A stretch of 64,000 nt of DNA from Pectobacterium punjabense. GTDB taxonomy: Bacteria > Pseudomonadota > Gammaproteobacteria > Enterobacterales > Enterobacteriaceae. A model generated the notes under the pieces. It was not told the origin of the DNA. It saw only the letters and a program-made list of their open reading frames with translations, and did not search any database. This document shows positions 12,720 through 23,279 of the stretch, piece after piece (within the stretch, counting starts at the first letter, position 1; every line of letters starts with the position of its first letter). The position numbers and the translations under genes were made by a program. The stretch is taken from positions 4,030,001 to 4,094,000 of the forward strand of contig NZ_CP038498.1 of assembly GCF_012427845.1 (NCBI RefSeq). The letters are read 5' to 3'.

Positions 12720-12750
12720 TAGATTCTCGATTTCGTTTCGGCTAGAAAAA

Positions 12751-13692
12751 TTAAACCGGTGTCTTTAACCCGAAGAACGTCCGGGCGGTCACCACATCAT
12801 CGGCGATTTGCTGTTTTAACGCATCGAGCGAAGCAAAACGCTGTTCATTACGGATCTTTTTACGCAGTACGACTTCAATATGACGACCATAGAGGTTCAT
12901 CGTCACGTCCAGCAAATGCACTTCAAGCTGCTGGCGTTTATCACCATTTACGGTCGGACGTGTACCAATATTGGCAACGCCCGGCAGAGGTTCTTCGCCC
13001 AGACCATAAACGCTGACGGCATAGACCCCGCTGACGGGGGAAACCTGACGTTTCAACGGCAGGTTGGCAGTCGGGAACCCAATGGTTCTGCCCAGCGCTT
13101 TACCATGTTCTACGCGCCCGGAAATGCAGTAAGGGTGACCCAACAGGCTTTCTGCCAGTTCAAGCTCATCACGACTGAGCGCTTCACGTACTGCCGTGCT
13201 GCTGACACGTTTGCCACCATTGCAGAACGAATTGGTGCTGATGACATCAAACCCCGACTCACGCCCAGCCTTCTGTAATAACAGGAAATCACCCTGACGA
13301 CCAGCCCCGAAGCGGAAGTCATCGCCCACAACCAGAAACTTCACGCCGAGTTTCTTCACCAACAGAGAAGAGACGAATGTTTGAGCATCATTGGCGGCAA
13401 AACACGCATCAAATTTGACGCACAGCAGATAGTCCACGCCAGCCTGCGCCAGATACTTCACCTTGTCACGCAGACGCGTCAGGCGTGCGGGGGCTTTGTC
13501 CGTAGCAAAAAGTTCCAGCGGCTGCGGTTCAAAAATCATGACCATCACCGGCAACCCACGAGTGCGACCTTCCTGCTTCAGTCGTTCAAGCAGCATTTGG
13601 TGTCCGAGGTGCACGCCGTCAAAATTACCAATAGTGAGCACACAGCCGTAATGGTGTGCCCGAAGATTGTGTATACCGCGAATTAGCTGCAT
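12751..13692 (-). CDS. ribF: Bifunctional riboflavin kinase / FMN adenylyltransferase
   Basis: 313 residues, as in E. coli. The N-terminal FAD synthetase domain (about 1-185) has [11 protein letters not shown], the nucleotidyltransferase motif; the C-terminal riboflavin kinase domain (about 185-310) has [11 protein letters not shown]. It converts riboflavin to FMN and FAD. First gene of the operon running through ileS, lspA, fkpB and ispH, with a good sigma-70 promoter 43-72 nt upstream. The ribosome site is weak. Confidence 0.97.
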   Translation of the reverse strand: MQLIRGIHNLRAHHYGCVLTIGNFDGVHLGHQMLLERLKQEGRTRGLPVMVMIFEPQPLELFATDKAPARLTRLRDKVKYLAQAGVDYLLCVKFDACFAANDAQTFVSSLLVKKLGVKFLVVGDDFRFGAGRQGDFLLLQKAGRESGFDVISTNSFCNGGKRVSSTAVREALSRDELELAESLLGHPYCISGRVEHGKALGRTIGFPTANLPLKRQVSPVSGVYAVSVYGLGEEPLPGVANIGTRPTVNGDKRQQLEVHLLDVTMNLYGRHIEVVLRKKIRNEQRFASLDALKQQIADDVVTARTFFGLKTPV

Positions 13693-13734
13693 GGCTGGCC
13701 CAGAACAAAGGGTTAAAATTATGGAAATCGGCGG

Positions 13735-13763
13735 ATTATACCTTGTACAGCGAGTAAGGTTAA
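13735..13763 (-). promoter_or_regulatory. Promoter of the ribF-ileS operon
   Basis: TTAACC (13763-13758) and a perfect TATAAT (13740-13735) with a 17-bp spacer, pointing toward ribF. The remaining ribF-rpsT gap (13764-14040) has no convincing gene; E. coli carries the small yaaY here, which I do not see. Confidence 0.7.
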
Positions 13764-14040
13764 CCCGCGATTCGCGCCTTTTGCAGCCACCCTATAAATC
13801 GTGCCAGTATTTGTACGTTTTTTAGCTGAATCATCGATGAATGAGGCGCATATGCAGAATATCCAGGTAGCGGATGTCCCATCCAATCCGACTTTACCGA
13901 GAGCAGACAGGGCTTTATCAAATTCAAGATGAAATTATGATGCGAAAGGCTGTATTCCACCGCGTGAAGCTGCTAAAATCCTGCGCCATCACAACGTAAC
14001 AAGTGTCGACGTACAAACGACGCTTATTTGCACAAATCCA

Positions 14041-14069
14041 TTGACAAACGAAGGCTAAACGAGCATATT
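14041..14069 (+). promoter_or_regulatory. rpsT promoter (P2-like)
   Basis: Perfect TTGACA (14041-14046), 17-bp spacer, CATATT (14064-14069). The position about 50 nt upstream of the rpsT start corresponds to the downstream rpsT promoter of E. coli. A weaker upstream -10, TAAAAT at 13974-13979, may be the P1 equivalent. Confidence 0.75.
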
Positions 14070-14117
14070 CCACGGCCTTTGAATTGTCCTCGATTGAATA
14101 TATTTGGGAGTTGGACC

Positions 14118-14381
14118 TTGGCTAATATCAAATCAGCTAAGAAACGCGCCGTACAATCTGAGAAGCGCCGTAAGCATAACGCAAGCCGTCGCTCAATGAT
14201 GCGTACTTTCATCAAGAAAGTATATGCGGCGATCGCTACTGGCGATAAAGAAGTGGCACAGAAAGCGTTTAATGACATGCAACCGATCGTGGATCGCCAG
14301 GCTGGTAAAGGTCTGATTCACAAGAACAAAGCTGCACGTCATAAATCCAATCTGGTTGCGCGCATCAACGCCATGCAATAA
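14118..14381 (+). CDS. rpsT: 30S ribosomal protein S20, TTG start
   Basis: 87 residues, the E. coli S20 length, extremely Lys/Arg-rich ([20 protein letters not shown]). It binds 16S rRNA early in 30S assembly. The start is the TTG at 14118, preceded by GGGAG, giving [11 protein letters not shown] as in E. coli, where the weak UUG codon is part of autoregulation. An in-frame ATG at 14028 would add 30 unrelated residues and lies upstream of the predicted promoter, so it is rejected. Confidence 0.97.
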   Translation: MANIKSAKKRAVQSEKRRKHNASRRSMMRTFIKKVYAAIATGDKEVAQKAFNDMQPIVDRQAGKGLIHKNKAARHKSNLVARINAMQ

Positions 14382-14404
14382 TCACGCATCTGCGTGTAGT
14401 TGCT

Positions 14405-14431
14405 AAAAAACCGGCTTAGGCCGGTTTTTTT
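14405..14431 (+). terminator. rpsT terminator
   Basis: CCGGC (14411-14415), loop TTAG, GCCGG (14420-14424), flanked by an A-run and followed by seven T. An intrinsic terminator that could also act on the opposite strand for nhaR. Confidence 0.9.
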
Positions 14432-14476
14432 GTATCTATTGTACGACAAGTGCTCAAGTGCTTATGCATCGTCCCG

Positions 14477-15382
14477 TTATAGACTTGCTGTTCTATCGCG
14501 GAAAAGCGCAGTGAAATCCGCGTTACAGACACGCTGCACTGCGGGGTGCTGGATCATTCTGGCCGCAAAAATCGCATAATACTCGTCCTGGATGTTCTCG
14601 ATCCTTCCAATCTCGACGATATCCCCCTGCTGGTAGATTTCATTAGCATACAGCGACGGCGCAACGAAAATCGCATCGTTATTAATGCCAAACGCCGTCA
14701 TCAGCGCCGCATCATCAAACTCACCCAAAATATCCGCCTGAATATTCTGCGCCGTAAACCAATTCAATAGCTTGCGTCCCAGCATGGTTCTACGTCCTGG
14801 AATCAGTAATTTACGTTGTTCAAGACAGGCAGGGAAAGCGTGCTCAGGCTGTGGGCGCTTACAATAAAAGCTCACACCACATTCACCTAACTTGAGTGAA
14901 AACAGCCCTTCCTGCTGCGTCGAATCCACCGGACAATCCGACAGAATCATATCCAGTTTATGCTGACTCAACTGCTCCAACAGCATCTCATGCGTCGACT
15001 CAAAACAACGCAAATGAATATGTTCCTGTTCTGTTACGACCGTTTCCAGCACCCTGCTTACCAGCCGTTTGGACAACGCATCGGCCACGCCAACGTCGAA
15101 TAGCAGATTCGATTCTTTGCGGTAGTTCACAATATCCAACATTTCCTGGCTGAGCTGGAACATGCTATCCGCATAGCGAAAAACGAGCTGCCCCAGCTCT
15201 GTCGGTTCCAGCCCTCGCCCTTTACGCTTGAAAAGTTTGCCCTGCAAACGCTCTTCCAGGCATTTAATTTGCCCGGTGATCGTCTGCGGGGTTAAAAACA
15301 GCGTTTCTGCCGCACCGGCAACGGAGCCAGACTTATAAACCTGCCAGAAATAATAGAGATGGTTAAAATTCAAATGAGACAC
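14477..15382 (-). CDS. nhaR: LysR-family activator of nhaA, GTG start
   Basis: 301 residues, as in E. coli NhaR. N-terminal winged helix ([17 protein letters not shown]...[14 protein letters not shown]) and a C-terminal effector domain that senses Na+ in E. coli. The GTG at 15382 is chosen because AGGAGG lies 5 nt upstream and translation gives the known N-terminus; the longer frame to 15418 would overlap nhaA and adds Arg/Glu-rich residues from the ribosome-site region. It follows nhaA by 32 nt, the usual nhaAR operon. Confidence 0.95.
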   Translation of the reverse strand: MSHLNFNHLYYFWQVYKSGSVAGAAETLFLTPQTITGQIKCLEERLQGKLFKRKGRGLEPTELGQLVFRYADSMFQLSQEMLDIVNYRKESNLLFDVGVADALSKRLVSRVLETVVTEQEHIHLRCFESTHEMLLEQLSQHKLDMILSDCPVDSTQQEGLFSLKLGECGVSFYCKRPQPEHAFPACLEQRKLLIPGRRTMLGRKLLNWFTAQNIQADILGEFDDAALMTAFGINNDAIFVAPSLYANEIYQQGDIVEIGRIENIQDEYYAIFAARMIQHPAVQRVCNADFTALFRDRTASL

Positions 15383-15414
15383 ACCCGCCTCCTCTTCGCG
15401 CCTCTCGCATCGCA

Positions 15415-16611
15415 TCAACCCTTACACGGCTGAACCACCTTGTCCAGCGCTGGCAACACCCCGCGTAATGCCAGATAACCCAGCAGCGCTGCCAGTCCTG
15501 ACGCCAGCAAGATCCCCAGCTTGGCGTAGGTAATCAACGCCTCATCACCGCCAGAGAATGCCAGCAGCGTAATAAATATCGACATAGTAAAGCCGATACC
15601 ACACAGCACAGAGACCGCCACAATCTGGTTAAAGTGCACACCAGCAGGCAGACGCGCATAGCCCAGCCGAAGGGTTAGCCAACTGAACAAGGTAATGCCC
15701 AGTGGTTTACCAAGCAACAGCCCAGCAGCGATACCGAGGCTCAACGGGGAAAACAGTTTTTCCAACACAATTCCCTGCAATACAATGCCTGCGTTGGCGA
15801 ATGCAAACAGCGGTATAATCAGAAACGCGACCCACGTTTGTAAGCCATGCTCCAGCATGATTGCCGGAGAAGGCTGCCCGCCTGACGTGCGCAAAGGAAT
15901 AAAGAATCCAACGATCACACCAGCCAGCGTCGCATGAACGCCGCATTTCAGAATGCACACCCACAAAACGATCCCCACCAGCAAATAGGCGGACGTTTTC
16001 ATGACCTGCTGTCGGTTCATATAGGCCAGAACCGCGATTGCCAGCACCGCCCCCCCCAGCGCAGGCCAGAAAATCTGCTGCGTATAAAACAGAGCGATAA
16101 TCAGGATCGCTCCCAGATCGTCAATGATCGCCAGCGCCAGCAGGAAGACTTTCAACCCTGCTGGAACGCGCTTGCCCAATAACGTCAGTACCCCGATGGC
16201 AAACGCGATGTCTGTCGCAGCGGGGATAGCCCAGCCAGCGCGCGTCACCTCATCATTCGCATTAAAAAGCAGAAAGAGCAAAGCGGGAAAAACCATTCCA
16301 CCTACCGCAGCAGCCAATGGCAACATCGCCTGCTGACGACTGGCTAATGTGCCTTCGACTAACTCGCGTTTTACTTCCAGACCAATCAGCAGGAAAAAAA
16401 TCGCCATCAAGCCATCATTAATCCACAGCAGCAGGTTCTTATTGATTTCCAGCGCACCAAAGCGCATTTCCACTGGCATCATCAGGAATTGTTGATAGCC
16501 CAAAGCAGTAACAGACCAATTGGCAAGTACGATCGCCAACATCGTTGCCATCATTAGCACCACGCCAGCGGCCACATCCAAGCGAATAAAGCGGCGAATC
16601 ATTGTTATCAT
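15415..16611 (-). CDS. nhaA: Na+/H+ antiporter NhaA
   Basis: 398 residues (E. coli 388), twelve predicted membrane helices. Exchanges two H+ for one Na+ or Li+ and controls pH and salt tolerance. The essential residues are present: Thr-Asp in [10 protein letters not shown] (Asp134) and the Asp164-Asp165 pair in LAIIDDLGA, with the unwound helix IV/XI signatures. The first ATG (16611) has GGGAG at a 9-nt spacing, so it is preferred to the ATG three codons later. Cotranscribed with nhaR. Confidence 0.97.
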   Translation of the reverse strand: MITMIRRFIRLDVAAGVVLMMATMLAIVLANWSVTALGYQQFLMMPVEMRFGALEINKNLLLWINDGLMAIFFLLIGLEVKRELVEGTLASRQQAMLPLAAAVGGMVFPALLFLLFNANDEVTRAGWAIPAATDIAFAIGVLTLLGKRVPAGLKVFLLALAIIDDLGAILIIALFYTQQIFWPALGGAVLAIAVLAYMNRQQVMKTSAYLLVGIVLWVCILKCGVHATLAGVIVGFFIPLRTSGGQPSPAIMLEHGLQTWVAFLIIPLFAFANAGIVLQGIVLEKLFSPLSLGIAAGLLLGKPLGITLFSWLTLRLGYARLPAGVHFNQIVAVSVLCGIGFTMSIFITLLAFSGGDEALITYAKLGILLASGLAALLGYLALRGVLPALDKVVQPCKG

Positions 16612-16823
16612 TGACTTAATCTCCCATCAGGCACGAACATCAATATCGAACGTCCGCTTTCTTGCAGGCAAGATTACGCAATACAATCATTCGTTAAAAG
16701 TAGATTAAAACTGACTTAACACTCGAAAAAAACGATCTATTGAATTGAGGGTATTGAGAAAAAAGCATAAAAAACGTTGCGCAGCAACGGCCACCGAGTG
16801 ACGGACAACGATTTCTGTCATAA

Positions 16824-16855
16824 AAAAAACCGGCGGGATTACCCCACCGGTTTTT
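16824..16855 (-). terminator. dnaKJ terminator
   Basis: On the minus strand AAAAACCGG and CCGGTTTTT arms close over a G/C-rich inner stem (GGG/CCC around ATTA), followed by T residues, 25 nt after the dnaJ stop. Between here and nhaA (16612-16823) there is AT-rich DNA that should hold the nhaA promoter. Confidence 0.85.
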
Positions 16856-16879
16856 CTGCCACGCGTTAACGAAAAGCGA

Positions 16880-18016
16880 TTAACGGGTCAAATCGTCGAA
16901 AAACTTCTTCACGCCGTCGAAAAAGTTTTTCGAACGTGGACTGTTTCTTTCGCCAGACGGGCCACCGAAACTCTCATCGAGTTCTTGCAGCAATTGTCTC
17001 TGCCGCTCGTTCAGATTAACTGGCGTTTCCACAACCACGCGGCACAGCAGATCGCCCTGTGCACCGCCGCGAACCGATTTCACACCTTTGCCGCGCATAC
17101 GGAACAGTTTTCCGGTTTGCGTTTCCGCAGGCACTTTCAGCTTCACGCGGCCATCCAGCGTCGGGACTTCAATCTCGCCGCCTAATGCTGCCATTGCAAA
17201 GTTGATCGGCACTTCGCAGTACAGGTTGTTTTCTTCACGCTGGAAGATCGGATGCGCTTTAACCTGAACCTGAACGTACAAATCGCCTGACGGTGCGCCG
17301 TGCTCGCCTGCTTCACCCTCGCCAGATAAGCGGATACGGTCGCCCGTGTCCACACCCGCCGGAATTTTCACCGACAGCGTTTTGCTTTTCTCTACGCGAC
17401 CATGGCCGTGACATTTGACGCACGGATCTTTAATGATCTTACCGCGACCATGACAGTGCGGACACGCCTGCTGCACGGTAAAGAACCCCTGGCGCATCTG
17501 TACCTGACCGTTACCATGACAGGTTGGACAGGTGACCGGTGAGCTACCCGGCTTCGCACCGTTGCCGTGGCACACATCACACTCTTCCAGCGCAGGAATA
17601 CGGATCTCTTTGGTGACGCCACGTACCGCTTCTTCCAGCGTCAACTCCATGTTGTAGCGTAAATCGGAGCCACGGCTTGCGCGCTGACGACGGCCACCGC
17701 CAAAGATGTCTCCGAACACGTCGCCAAAAATATCACCAAAATCAGCACCGCCGCCGCCAAAGCCACCGCCGCCTCCGCCCATACCACCCTGCTCAAACGC
17801 CGCGTGACCGTACTGATCGTAAGCTGCGCGTTTTTGCGAATCGATAAGGATCTCGTAGGCTTCTTTGATCTCTTTAAACTTGGCTTCTGCCTCGCTATCA
17901 CCAGGATTACGATCCGGGTGGTACTTCATCGCCAGACGCTTGTACGCTTTCTTTATTTCGCGCTCATCCGCGCTTTTAGCAACGCCCAGGCTTTCGTAAT
18001 AATCTTGCTTCGCCAT
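16880..18016 (-). CDS. dnaJ: Chaperone DnaJ (Hsp40)
   Basis: 378 residues (E. coli 376). Stimulates DnaK ATPase and delivers clients. In order: J-domain (1-70) with HPD in [10 protein letters not shown], a Gly/Phe-rich linker (about 72-110, [14 protein letters not shown]), a zinc domain with four CxxCxGxG repeats ([32 protein letters not shown]), and the two beta-domains of the C-terminus. Downstream of dnaK by 108 nt, on the same transcript. Confidence 0.98.
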   Translation of the reverse strand: MAKQDYYESLGVAKSADEREIKKAYKRLAMKYHPDRNPGDSEAEAKFKEIKEAYEILIDSQKRAAYDQYGHAAFEQGGMGGGGGGFGGGGADFGDIFGDVFGDIFGGGRRQRASRGSDLRYNMELTLEEAVRGVTKEIRIPALEECDVCHGNGAKPGSSPVTCPTCHGNGQVQMRQGFFTVQQACPHCHGRGKIIKDPCVKCHGHGRVEKSKTLSVKIPAGVDTGDRIRLSGEGEAGEHGAPSGDLYVQVQVKAHPIFQREENNLYCEVPINFAMAALGGEIEVPTLDGRVKLKVPAETQTGKLFRMRGKGVKSVRGGAQGDLLCRVVVETPVNLNERQRQLLQELDESFGGPSGERNSPRSKNFFDGVKKFFDDLTR

Positions 18017-18042
18017 TTCTTTTCCTGCCCCTCAACATGCGT

Positions 18043-18110
18043 GCACGGGCGCAGAGTTTCCTCGACGCCCGTGCTGATTGCCAGCAATAGCCTTGTGGCT
18101 GCTACTGCGC
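18043..18110 (-). ncRNA. Structured dnaK-dnaJ spacer, possible Tpke11 RNA
   Basis: The 108-nt spacer holds a perfect 9-bp stem, GCACGGGCG (18043-18051) with CGCCCGTGC (18066-18074), and a smaller hairpin (AGCC TTGT GGCT) around 18087-18098. E. coli has the small RNA Tpke11 between dnaK and dnaJ. Position and structure agree, but I cannot confirm homology; it may only be an mRNA-stabilising or processing structure. Confidence 0.35.
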
Positions 18111-18124
18111 CCGCTCAAGGGCGA

Positions 18125-20032
18125 TTACTTTTTGTCTTTTACTTCTTCAAACTCAGCATCAACGACATCGTCGTCGCGACGAGCAGAAGCATCATCAGCG
18201 GCGCCTTCAGCACCAGGCTGTGGCTGAGACGCTTCCAGCAGCTTGCCGGAAACCTGAACCAGCGCCTGAATTTTCGCTTCGATTTCTGCTTTATCTTCGC
18301 CTTTCAGCGCGCTTTCCAGCGCTTTCAACGCGTCATCAATGGCAGCTTTGTCATCGGCGGCCAGTTTATCACCCACTTCTTCCAGCTGCTTACGCGTACT
18401 GTGCAGCAGATGATCGCCTTGGTTACGTGCCTGAACCAGCTCTTCAAACTTACGGTCAGCTTCAGCGTTGGCTTCTGCATCGCGTACCATTTTCTGAATT
18501 TCTTCTTCGTTCAGACCAGAAGAAGCCTTGATGGTGATTTTCTGCTCGCGACCGCTGTTTTTGTCTTTCGCGGAAACGTGCAGAATACCGTCGGCATCGA
18601 TGTCGAAAGTAACTTCGATCTGCGGCATACCGCGCGGTGCAGCCTGAATACCATCCAGGTTAAATTGACCCAAGGATTTGTTGTCATGCGCGCGCTTACG
18701 CTCACCCTGCAGAACGTGAATCGTTACCGCAGACTGGTTGTCTTCCGCCGTAGAGAACACCTGACTGTGTTTCGTCGGGATCGTGGTGTTCTTAGCAATC
18801 AGCGCCGTCATCACGCCGCCCATGGTTTCGATACCCAGAGACAGCGGGCTTACATCCAGCAGCAGAACGTCTTTCACGTCACCAGACAACACACCGCCCT
18901 GAACCGCAGCACCGATGGCAACCGCTTCGTCCGGGTTCACGTCTTTACGTGGCTCTTTACCGAAGAAGTCAGCGACTTTCTTCTGTACCAGAGGCATACG
19001 CGTCTGACCACCAACCAGAATCACGTCCTGAATTTCAGAAACAGACAGGCCAGCATCCTGTAATGCGACTTTCAGCGGCTCAAGAGAACGGTTCACCAGT
19101 TCTTCGACCAGAGATTCCAGTTTCGCACGAGTCACTTTGATGTTCAGGTGCTTAGGACCGGTCGCGTCAGCCGTGATGTACGGCAGGTTAACGTCGGTCT
19201 GCTGTGCAGAAGACAGCTCAATCTTGGCTTTTTCTGCTGCTTCTTTCAGACGCTGCATCGCCAGTGGATCGTTACGCAGGTCGAAACTTTGCTCTTTCTT
19301 AAATTCGTCAACCAGATAGTTGATCATACGGCTATCGAAGTCTTCACCACCCAGGTGGGTATCACCGTTGGTCGCCAGCACTTCAAAGGTTTTTTCGCCA
19401 TCAACTTCGTCGATTTCGATGATGGAAATATCGAACGTACCGCCGCCCAAGTCGTAAACCGCGATAGTACGGTTGCCAACTTCTTTATCCAGACCATACG
19501 CCAGCGCTGCCGCGGTTGGTTCGTTGATGATACGTTTGACTTCCAGACCCGCGATACGACCAGCATCTTTGGTTGCCTGACGCTGCGCATCGTTGAAGTA
19601 AGCCGGTACGGTGATAACCGCTTCGGAGATCGTCTCACCCAGATAATCTTCCGCCGTTTTCTTCATTTTTTTCAGCACTTCAGCTGAAATCTGCGGCGGA
19701 GCCATTTTCTGATCTTTCACTTCCAGCCATGCATCGCCATTATCCGCCGCGATGATTTTGTACGGCATGATGTTGGCATCGCGCTGAACTTCTTCGTCTT
19801 TGAAACGACGACCAATCAGACGCTTGATAGCAAACAGGGTATTTTTCGGGTTGGTCACTGCCTGACGTTTAGCCGGTTGGCCAACCAAAGTTTCACCGTC
19901 TTGCGTATAAGCAATGATTGAAGGCGTGGTGCGATCGCCTTCGCTATTTTCCAGTACTTTTACCTGAGTACCGTCAATAATCGCGACACAAGAGTTGGTT
20001 GTACCCAGGTCGATACCAATAATCTTACCCAT
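18125..20032 (-). CDS. dnaK: Chaperone DnaK (Hsp70)
   Basis: 635 residues (E. coli 638). N-terminal actin-like ATPase ([13 protein letters not shown] at the start; [13 protein letters not shown] near 195), the linker [19 protein letters not shown], the peptide-binding beta-domain and the helical lid. The C-terminal tail ends [15 protein letters not shown], as in enterobacterial DnaK. It folds nascent and stressed proteins with DnaJ and GrpE and controls sigma-32. Preceded by heat-shock promoters. Confidence 0.99.
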   Translation of the reverse strand: MGKIIGIDLGTTNSCVAIIDGTQVKVLENSEGDRTTPSIIAYTQDGETLVGQPAKRQAVTNPKNTLFAIKRLIGRRFKDEEVQRDANIMPYKIIAADNGDAWLEVKDQKMAPPQISAEVLKKMKKTAEDYLGETISEAVITVPAYFNDAQRQATKDAGRIAGLEVKRIINEPTAAALAYGLDKEVGNRTIAVYDLGGGTFDISIIEIDEVDGEKTFEVLATNGDTHLGGEDFDSRMINYLVDEFKKEQSFDLRNDPLAMQRLKEAAEKAKIELSSAQQTDVNLPYITADATGPKHLNIKVTRAKLESLVEELVNRSLEPLKVALQDAGLSVSEIQDVILVGGQTRMPLVQKKVADFFGKEPRKDVNPDEAVAIGAAVQGGVLSGDVKDVLLLDVSPLSLGIETMGGVMTALIAKNTTIPTKHSQVFSTAEDNQSAVTIHVLQGERKRAHDNKSLGQFNLDGIQAAPRGMPQIEVTFDIDADGILHVSAKDKNSGREQKITIKASSGLNEEEIQKMVRDAEANAEADRKFEELVQARNQGDHLLHSTRKQLEEVGDKLAADDKAAIDDALKALESALKGEDKAEIEAKIQALVQVSGKLLEASQPQPGAEGAADDASARRDDDVVDAEFEEVKDKK

Positions 20033-20088
20033 CTAAACATCTCCACTAAAAAGTCATATTCGGTGTGGTGGTTAAACCTACTACCTAC

Positions 20089-20115
20089 TGTGCGGGCGAA
20101 ATGTCGTTTTTCAAC
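20089..20115 (-). promoter_or_regulatory. dnaK heat-shock promoter P2, degenerate -10
   Basis: GTTGAAA (20115-20109) is a good sigma-32 -35, but 12 nt later the -10 reads CCCGCACA (20096-20089) rather than CCCCATnT. Sequence context resembles E. coli dnaK P2, so this is probably its weakened counterpart. Confidence 0.5.
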
Positions 20116-20246
20116 AAGATTTCTCGTTTTATAGCGACACACCCTCGTTTTTCATCAGCAGCACACGTTTCATTTTCATGCTAACTACCGATGTAACGGC
20201 CCGACACACGCCTTTGCGGCAGGTCAAACTGTTTCGGTTGGAAATA

Positions 20247-20274
20247 AGATGGGGCCAACATTTCTATCATCAAG
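20247..20274 (-). promoter_or_regulatory. dnaK heat-shock promoter P1 (sigma-32)
   Basis: CTTGATG (20274-20268), 13-bp spacer, CCCCATCT (20254-20247): almost the full sigma-32 consensus and very close to E. coli dnaK P1. The predicted transcript start is near 20240, giving a leader of about 200 nt. The rest of the dnaK-satP gap (20275-20522) shows no gene; it must hold the satP promoter. Confidence 0.85.
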
Positions 20275-20522
20275 GGGGGAAGATGAAAAAAAATGGCCTT
20301 TATCCCTCTTACGATCAAACTATTCTGCCTTCCCGATGTTGTGTCCATTCCAAACGCCCGATATGATGCCGCGCTCGTCGCAAAAATGGGGACATATCCC
20401 TACACAATGGCGGGCAATAACACCTAAACGACACCTATCCCAACGTGATTGGCGCATTCGCTAACCTTAATGCCGCGCCCGACGCGAAGGGACTATTAAT
20501 AATCTGTTATTGCAGAGGATTT

Positions 20523-21098
20523 ATGAGCACGAACACGTTGGCAAATCCTGGTCCATTAGGACTGATGGGCTTCGGGATGACCACTATTCTGTTGAACCTG
20601 CACAACGCAGGCTTTTTCCCACTTTCTTCAATCATTCTCAGCATGGGTATCTTCTACGGCGGTATTGCCCAGATTCTGGCTGGCCTGTTGGAATATAAAA
20701 AAGGTAATACGTTTGGCGTGACAGCGTTTACGTCTTATGGCGCATTCTGGCTGACGCTGGTTGCCATTCTCGTCCTGCCGAAAATGGGTCTGGCGGAAGC
20801 CAGCGACGCGCAGTTCCTTGGTGTATTCCTGGGTCTGTGGGGCGTCTTCACACTGTTTATGTTCTTCGGTACATTCGGCACCAACCGTGCCCTGCAATTT
20901 GTATTCGGTAGCCTGACCGTGCTGTTTGCTCTACTGGCCGTAGGTAACTTTACTGGCAACCACGCACTGCTAACCTTCGCGGGTTACGAAGGTATCATCT
21001 GTGGCGCTAGCGCCATTTATCTGGCAATGGCTGAAGTGCTGAACGAGAAGTTTGGCCGCACCGTACTGCCAATTGGTGCTCGTGGCGCGTCTCACTGA
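20523..21098 (+). CDS. satP: Acetate/succinate transporter SatP (YaaH)
   Basis: 191 residues (E. coli 188). GPR1/FUN34/YaaH family, six membrane helices, with the family signature ANPGPLGLMGFGMTT at the N-terminus; forms a hexameric channel-like acetate and succinate permease in the inner membrane. The start at 20523 follows AGAGG; a longer open frame from 20445 adds 26 non-conserved residues and is rejected. Divergent from dnaK. Confidence 0.95.
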   Translation: MSTNTLANPGPLGLMGFGMTTILLNLHNAGFFPLSSIILSMGIFYGGIAQILAGLLEYKKGNTFGVTAFTSYGAFWLTLVAILVLPKMGLAEASDAQFLGVFLGLWGVFTLFMFFGTFGTNRALQFVFGSLTVLFALLAVGNFTGNHALLTFAGYEGIICGASAIYLAMAEVLNEKFGRTVLPIGARGASH

Positions 21099-21167
21099 GT
21101 TCTGGCGCAGCATAAATACCGACGCGATAGACGCTGTTTATAAGCACTAGCCCGCGTTAAATAGCAA

Positions 21168-21204
21168 CGAGCCTTGTCAACCTGACAGGGCTCGTTTGTT
21201 TTTG
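21168..21204 (+). terminator. satP terminator
   Basis: CGAGCCTTGTCA (21168-21179), loop ACC, TGACAGGGCTCG (21183-21194): a 12-bp stem with one T-G pair, followed by TTTGTTTTTG. It may also serve the convergent MFS gene. Confidence 0.85.
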
Positions 21205-21231
21205 ATGAAGAGCTTGTTTGATAACGTGGGT

Positions 21232-22569
21232 TTAAACGTTGACAGGTGACCGATCGCCCGCGTCGCTATCTTCCGAAGAACGCGAATCAGCATCCAAATC
21301 GCGTTGCAAATAAACGCCTAGCAGTAATCCTACCGCAGCCAGCGTCAAGACATAGAATGCCGGAGCCATCGGTGTCGCCTTCATGATCAGCGTGACAAAG
21401 ACGGGCGTCAGGCCACCAAAAATGGCATAGGACACGTTGTAGGAAAAAGAAAGTCCTGAGAATCGGACCGCAGCGGGAAATGCCCGCACCATGACATAAG
21501 GCACCCCACCCACGATGCCAACACTGAGCCCTACAATCGCATAGCTGACAAAGAGCAATGTTGTACTGCTTGCCGCCGAACTATAAAAGAACCAGCTACA
21601 CACGGCTAACAGCAGGCTACCCACAATGAACAACCTGCTGGCACCGAAACGATCAACCAACAGCCCTGCTCCGACGCAGCCCACCATCAGCGCAATCGTT
21701 GCCAGACAGTTCGCCTGCAATGCCAGCGCGGCCGATATACCGTGGACTTTTTGCAGATAGGTTGGTGCCATCAGAATAACGACGACGATACACGCAGACA
21801 GCAGCCAGGTCAGCAGCATTGACACCACAACCGCACGTTTATGATTTAAGACAACCGATTTCAGCGGCAGCTCTTCCGCCAGCTTTTTCTGCGCCTGCAT
21901 TTCCATAAAAATGGGCGTTTCTTGTAACCAGCGACGCAGATACATCGCCACAAGGCCAAATACCCCGCCGATGAAAAACGGCAACCGCCAACCACCACCC
22001 GACATCTGCTCTGGCGTGAGCACCGTATTCAAGAGCGTTGCGATCAGCGAACCCAGCAGAATCCCCATCGTCAACCCGGCGGTCAACGTACCGCAGGCAA
22101 ATCCAATGCGAGCACGAGGCACATGCTCTGCAACGAAGACCCATGCGCCGGGAACTTCACCACCAATTGCCGCACCTTGCAGCACGCGCATGAACAGCAG
22201 TAACAGCGGAGCCGCAATACCAATGGCTTCATAGGTTGGTAGCAGACCCATTGCCAGCGTTGGTAACGCCATCAGTAATATGCTCAGACTGAACATTTTC
22301 TTACGCCCACTCTTATCGCCAAAGTGAGCCATGATGATGCCCCCAAGCGGGCGAGCCAGATAGCCAGCAGCAAAGATACCGAACGTCTGTACCTGCCGCA
22401 GCCATTCTGGAATATCTGGCGGGAAGAAGAGATCGCCAATAACCGCAGCAAAAAAGACGAAAATAATAAAATCATAAAACTCTAGCGCGCCACCCAGCGC
22501 AGCCAGAGACAGCGTTTTATAGTCCTGCCGATTCAGCCGACGAGGATAGGCGTGTTGATTCTGAGTCAT
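21232..22569 (-). CDS. MHS-family MFS metabolite:H+ symporter
   Basis: 445 residues, about twelve membrane helices. The loop GDKSGRKKMF between helices 2 and 3, LGGALEFYDFIIF at the start and RVLQGAAIGGEVPGAWVFVAEHVP place it in the metabolite:H+ symporter branch (ProP, ShiA, YhjE, citrate carriers). The substrate is probably an organic acid or compatible solute and cannot be resolved by reading. Hydrophilic tail rich in Asp and Ser. It stands alone between satP and mog. Confidence 0.8.
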   Translation of the reverse strand: MTQNQHAYPRRLNRQDYKTLSLAALGGALEFYDFIIFVFFAAVIGDLFFPPDIPEWLRQVQTFGIFAAGYLARPLGGIIMAHFGDKSGRKKMFSLSILLMALPTLAMGLLPTYEAIGIAAPLLLLFMRVLQGAAIGGEVPGAWVFVAEHVPRARIGFACGTLTAGLTMGILLGSLIATLLNTVLTPEQMSGGGWRLPFFIGGVFGLVAMYLRRWLQETPIFMEMQAQKKLAEELPLKSVVLNHKRAVVVSMLLTWLLSACIVVVILMAPTYLQKVHGISAALALQANCLATIALMVGCVGAGLLVDRFGASRLFIVGSLLLAVCSWFFYSSAASSTTLLFVSYAIVGLSVGIVGGVPYVMVRAFPAAVRFSGLSFSYNVSYAIFGGLTPVFVTLIMKATPMAPAFYVLTLAAVGLLLGVYLQRDLDADSRSSEDSDAGDRSPVNV

Positions 22570-22691
22570 AAATTACCGTGCATTGCCAGAGTGAAAAAGA
22601 CGTCACCGCAGTGTGTAAAGTAGAAATTACTATAGCGGCAAAAATTTTATACACCAGCAAAGCTGAATCTTATGTTTCAAATCGCCTAACT

Positions 22692-23279
22692 TCAGTCTTT
22701 TATTTCGCGCACCGCATTTTTAGGGCGAAAAGCTGCTACTACATCCACATTGGTTTCAATATAAGGGCCTTCCAGCAGTTGGATACAATACGGTACGCTG
22801 GCAAAAATACCGGCCACAATCACCTTGCCATCGGCATCTTTTAAACCTTCCAGCGTTTCCTTAATCGCCTTAGGTTGCCCTGGTAAATTGAGAATCAGCG
22901 CCTGTTTACGCAGCACCCCCACCTGACGAGAGAGGATCGCGGTAGGCACGAAACGCAGGCTGATCTGCCGCATTTGCTCGCCAAATCCAGGCATTTCTCG
23001 ATCGGCAACGGCCAGCGTGGCATCCGGCGTGACATCACGACGTGCAGGCCCCGTGCCTCCCGTCGTTAACACCAAATGGCAGCCGCGTTCATCCACCAGC
23101 TCACACAGCGTTTGTTCAATCATCGACTGTTCATCCGGCACTAGCCGAGTTTCCACGTCAAAAGGCGTCGTCAGGGCACTGCGAAGCCAGGATTCCAATT
23201 CTGGGATACCTTTATCCTGATAAATTCCGCTGGAAGCGCGATCGGATACGGAGACCAAACCAATACGTAGTACGTTCAT
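22692..23279 (-). CDS. mog: Molybdopterin adenylyltransferase
   Basis: 195 residues, as in E. coli Mog. Adenylates molybdopterin before MoeA inserts molybdate. The MoCF-biosynthesis fold is shown by TTGGTGPARRDVTPDAT and PGFGEQMR; both are conserved active-site loops. The ATG at 23279 follows GAGG; the frame technically opens two codons earlier at a GTG. E. coli places mog beside satP and talB; here an MFS gene and a GGDEF gene are interleaved. Confidence 0.97.
   Translation of the reverse strand: MNVLRIGLVSVSDRASSGIYQDKGIPELESWLRSALTTPFDVETRLVPDEQSMIEQTLCELVDERGCHLVLTTGGTGPARRDVTPDATLAVADREMPGFGEQMRQISLRFVPTAILSRQVGVLRKQALILNLPGQPKAIKETLEGLKDADGKVIVAGIFASVPYCIQLLEGPYIETNVDVVAAFRPKNAVREIKD

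Noticed and set aside
13760..13960. 66-codon minus-strand ORF upstream of ribF, position of E. coli yaaY
   Set aside because: No recalled similarity to YaaY, no ribosome site, and opposite promoters lie on both sides.
17804..19063. 419-codon plus-strand open frame opposite dnaK-dnaJ
   Set aside because: Antisense shadow of two highly biased chaperone genes; Phe/Arg/Gln-rich translation without domains.
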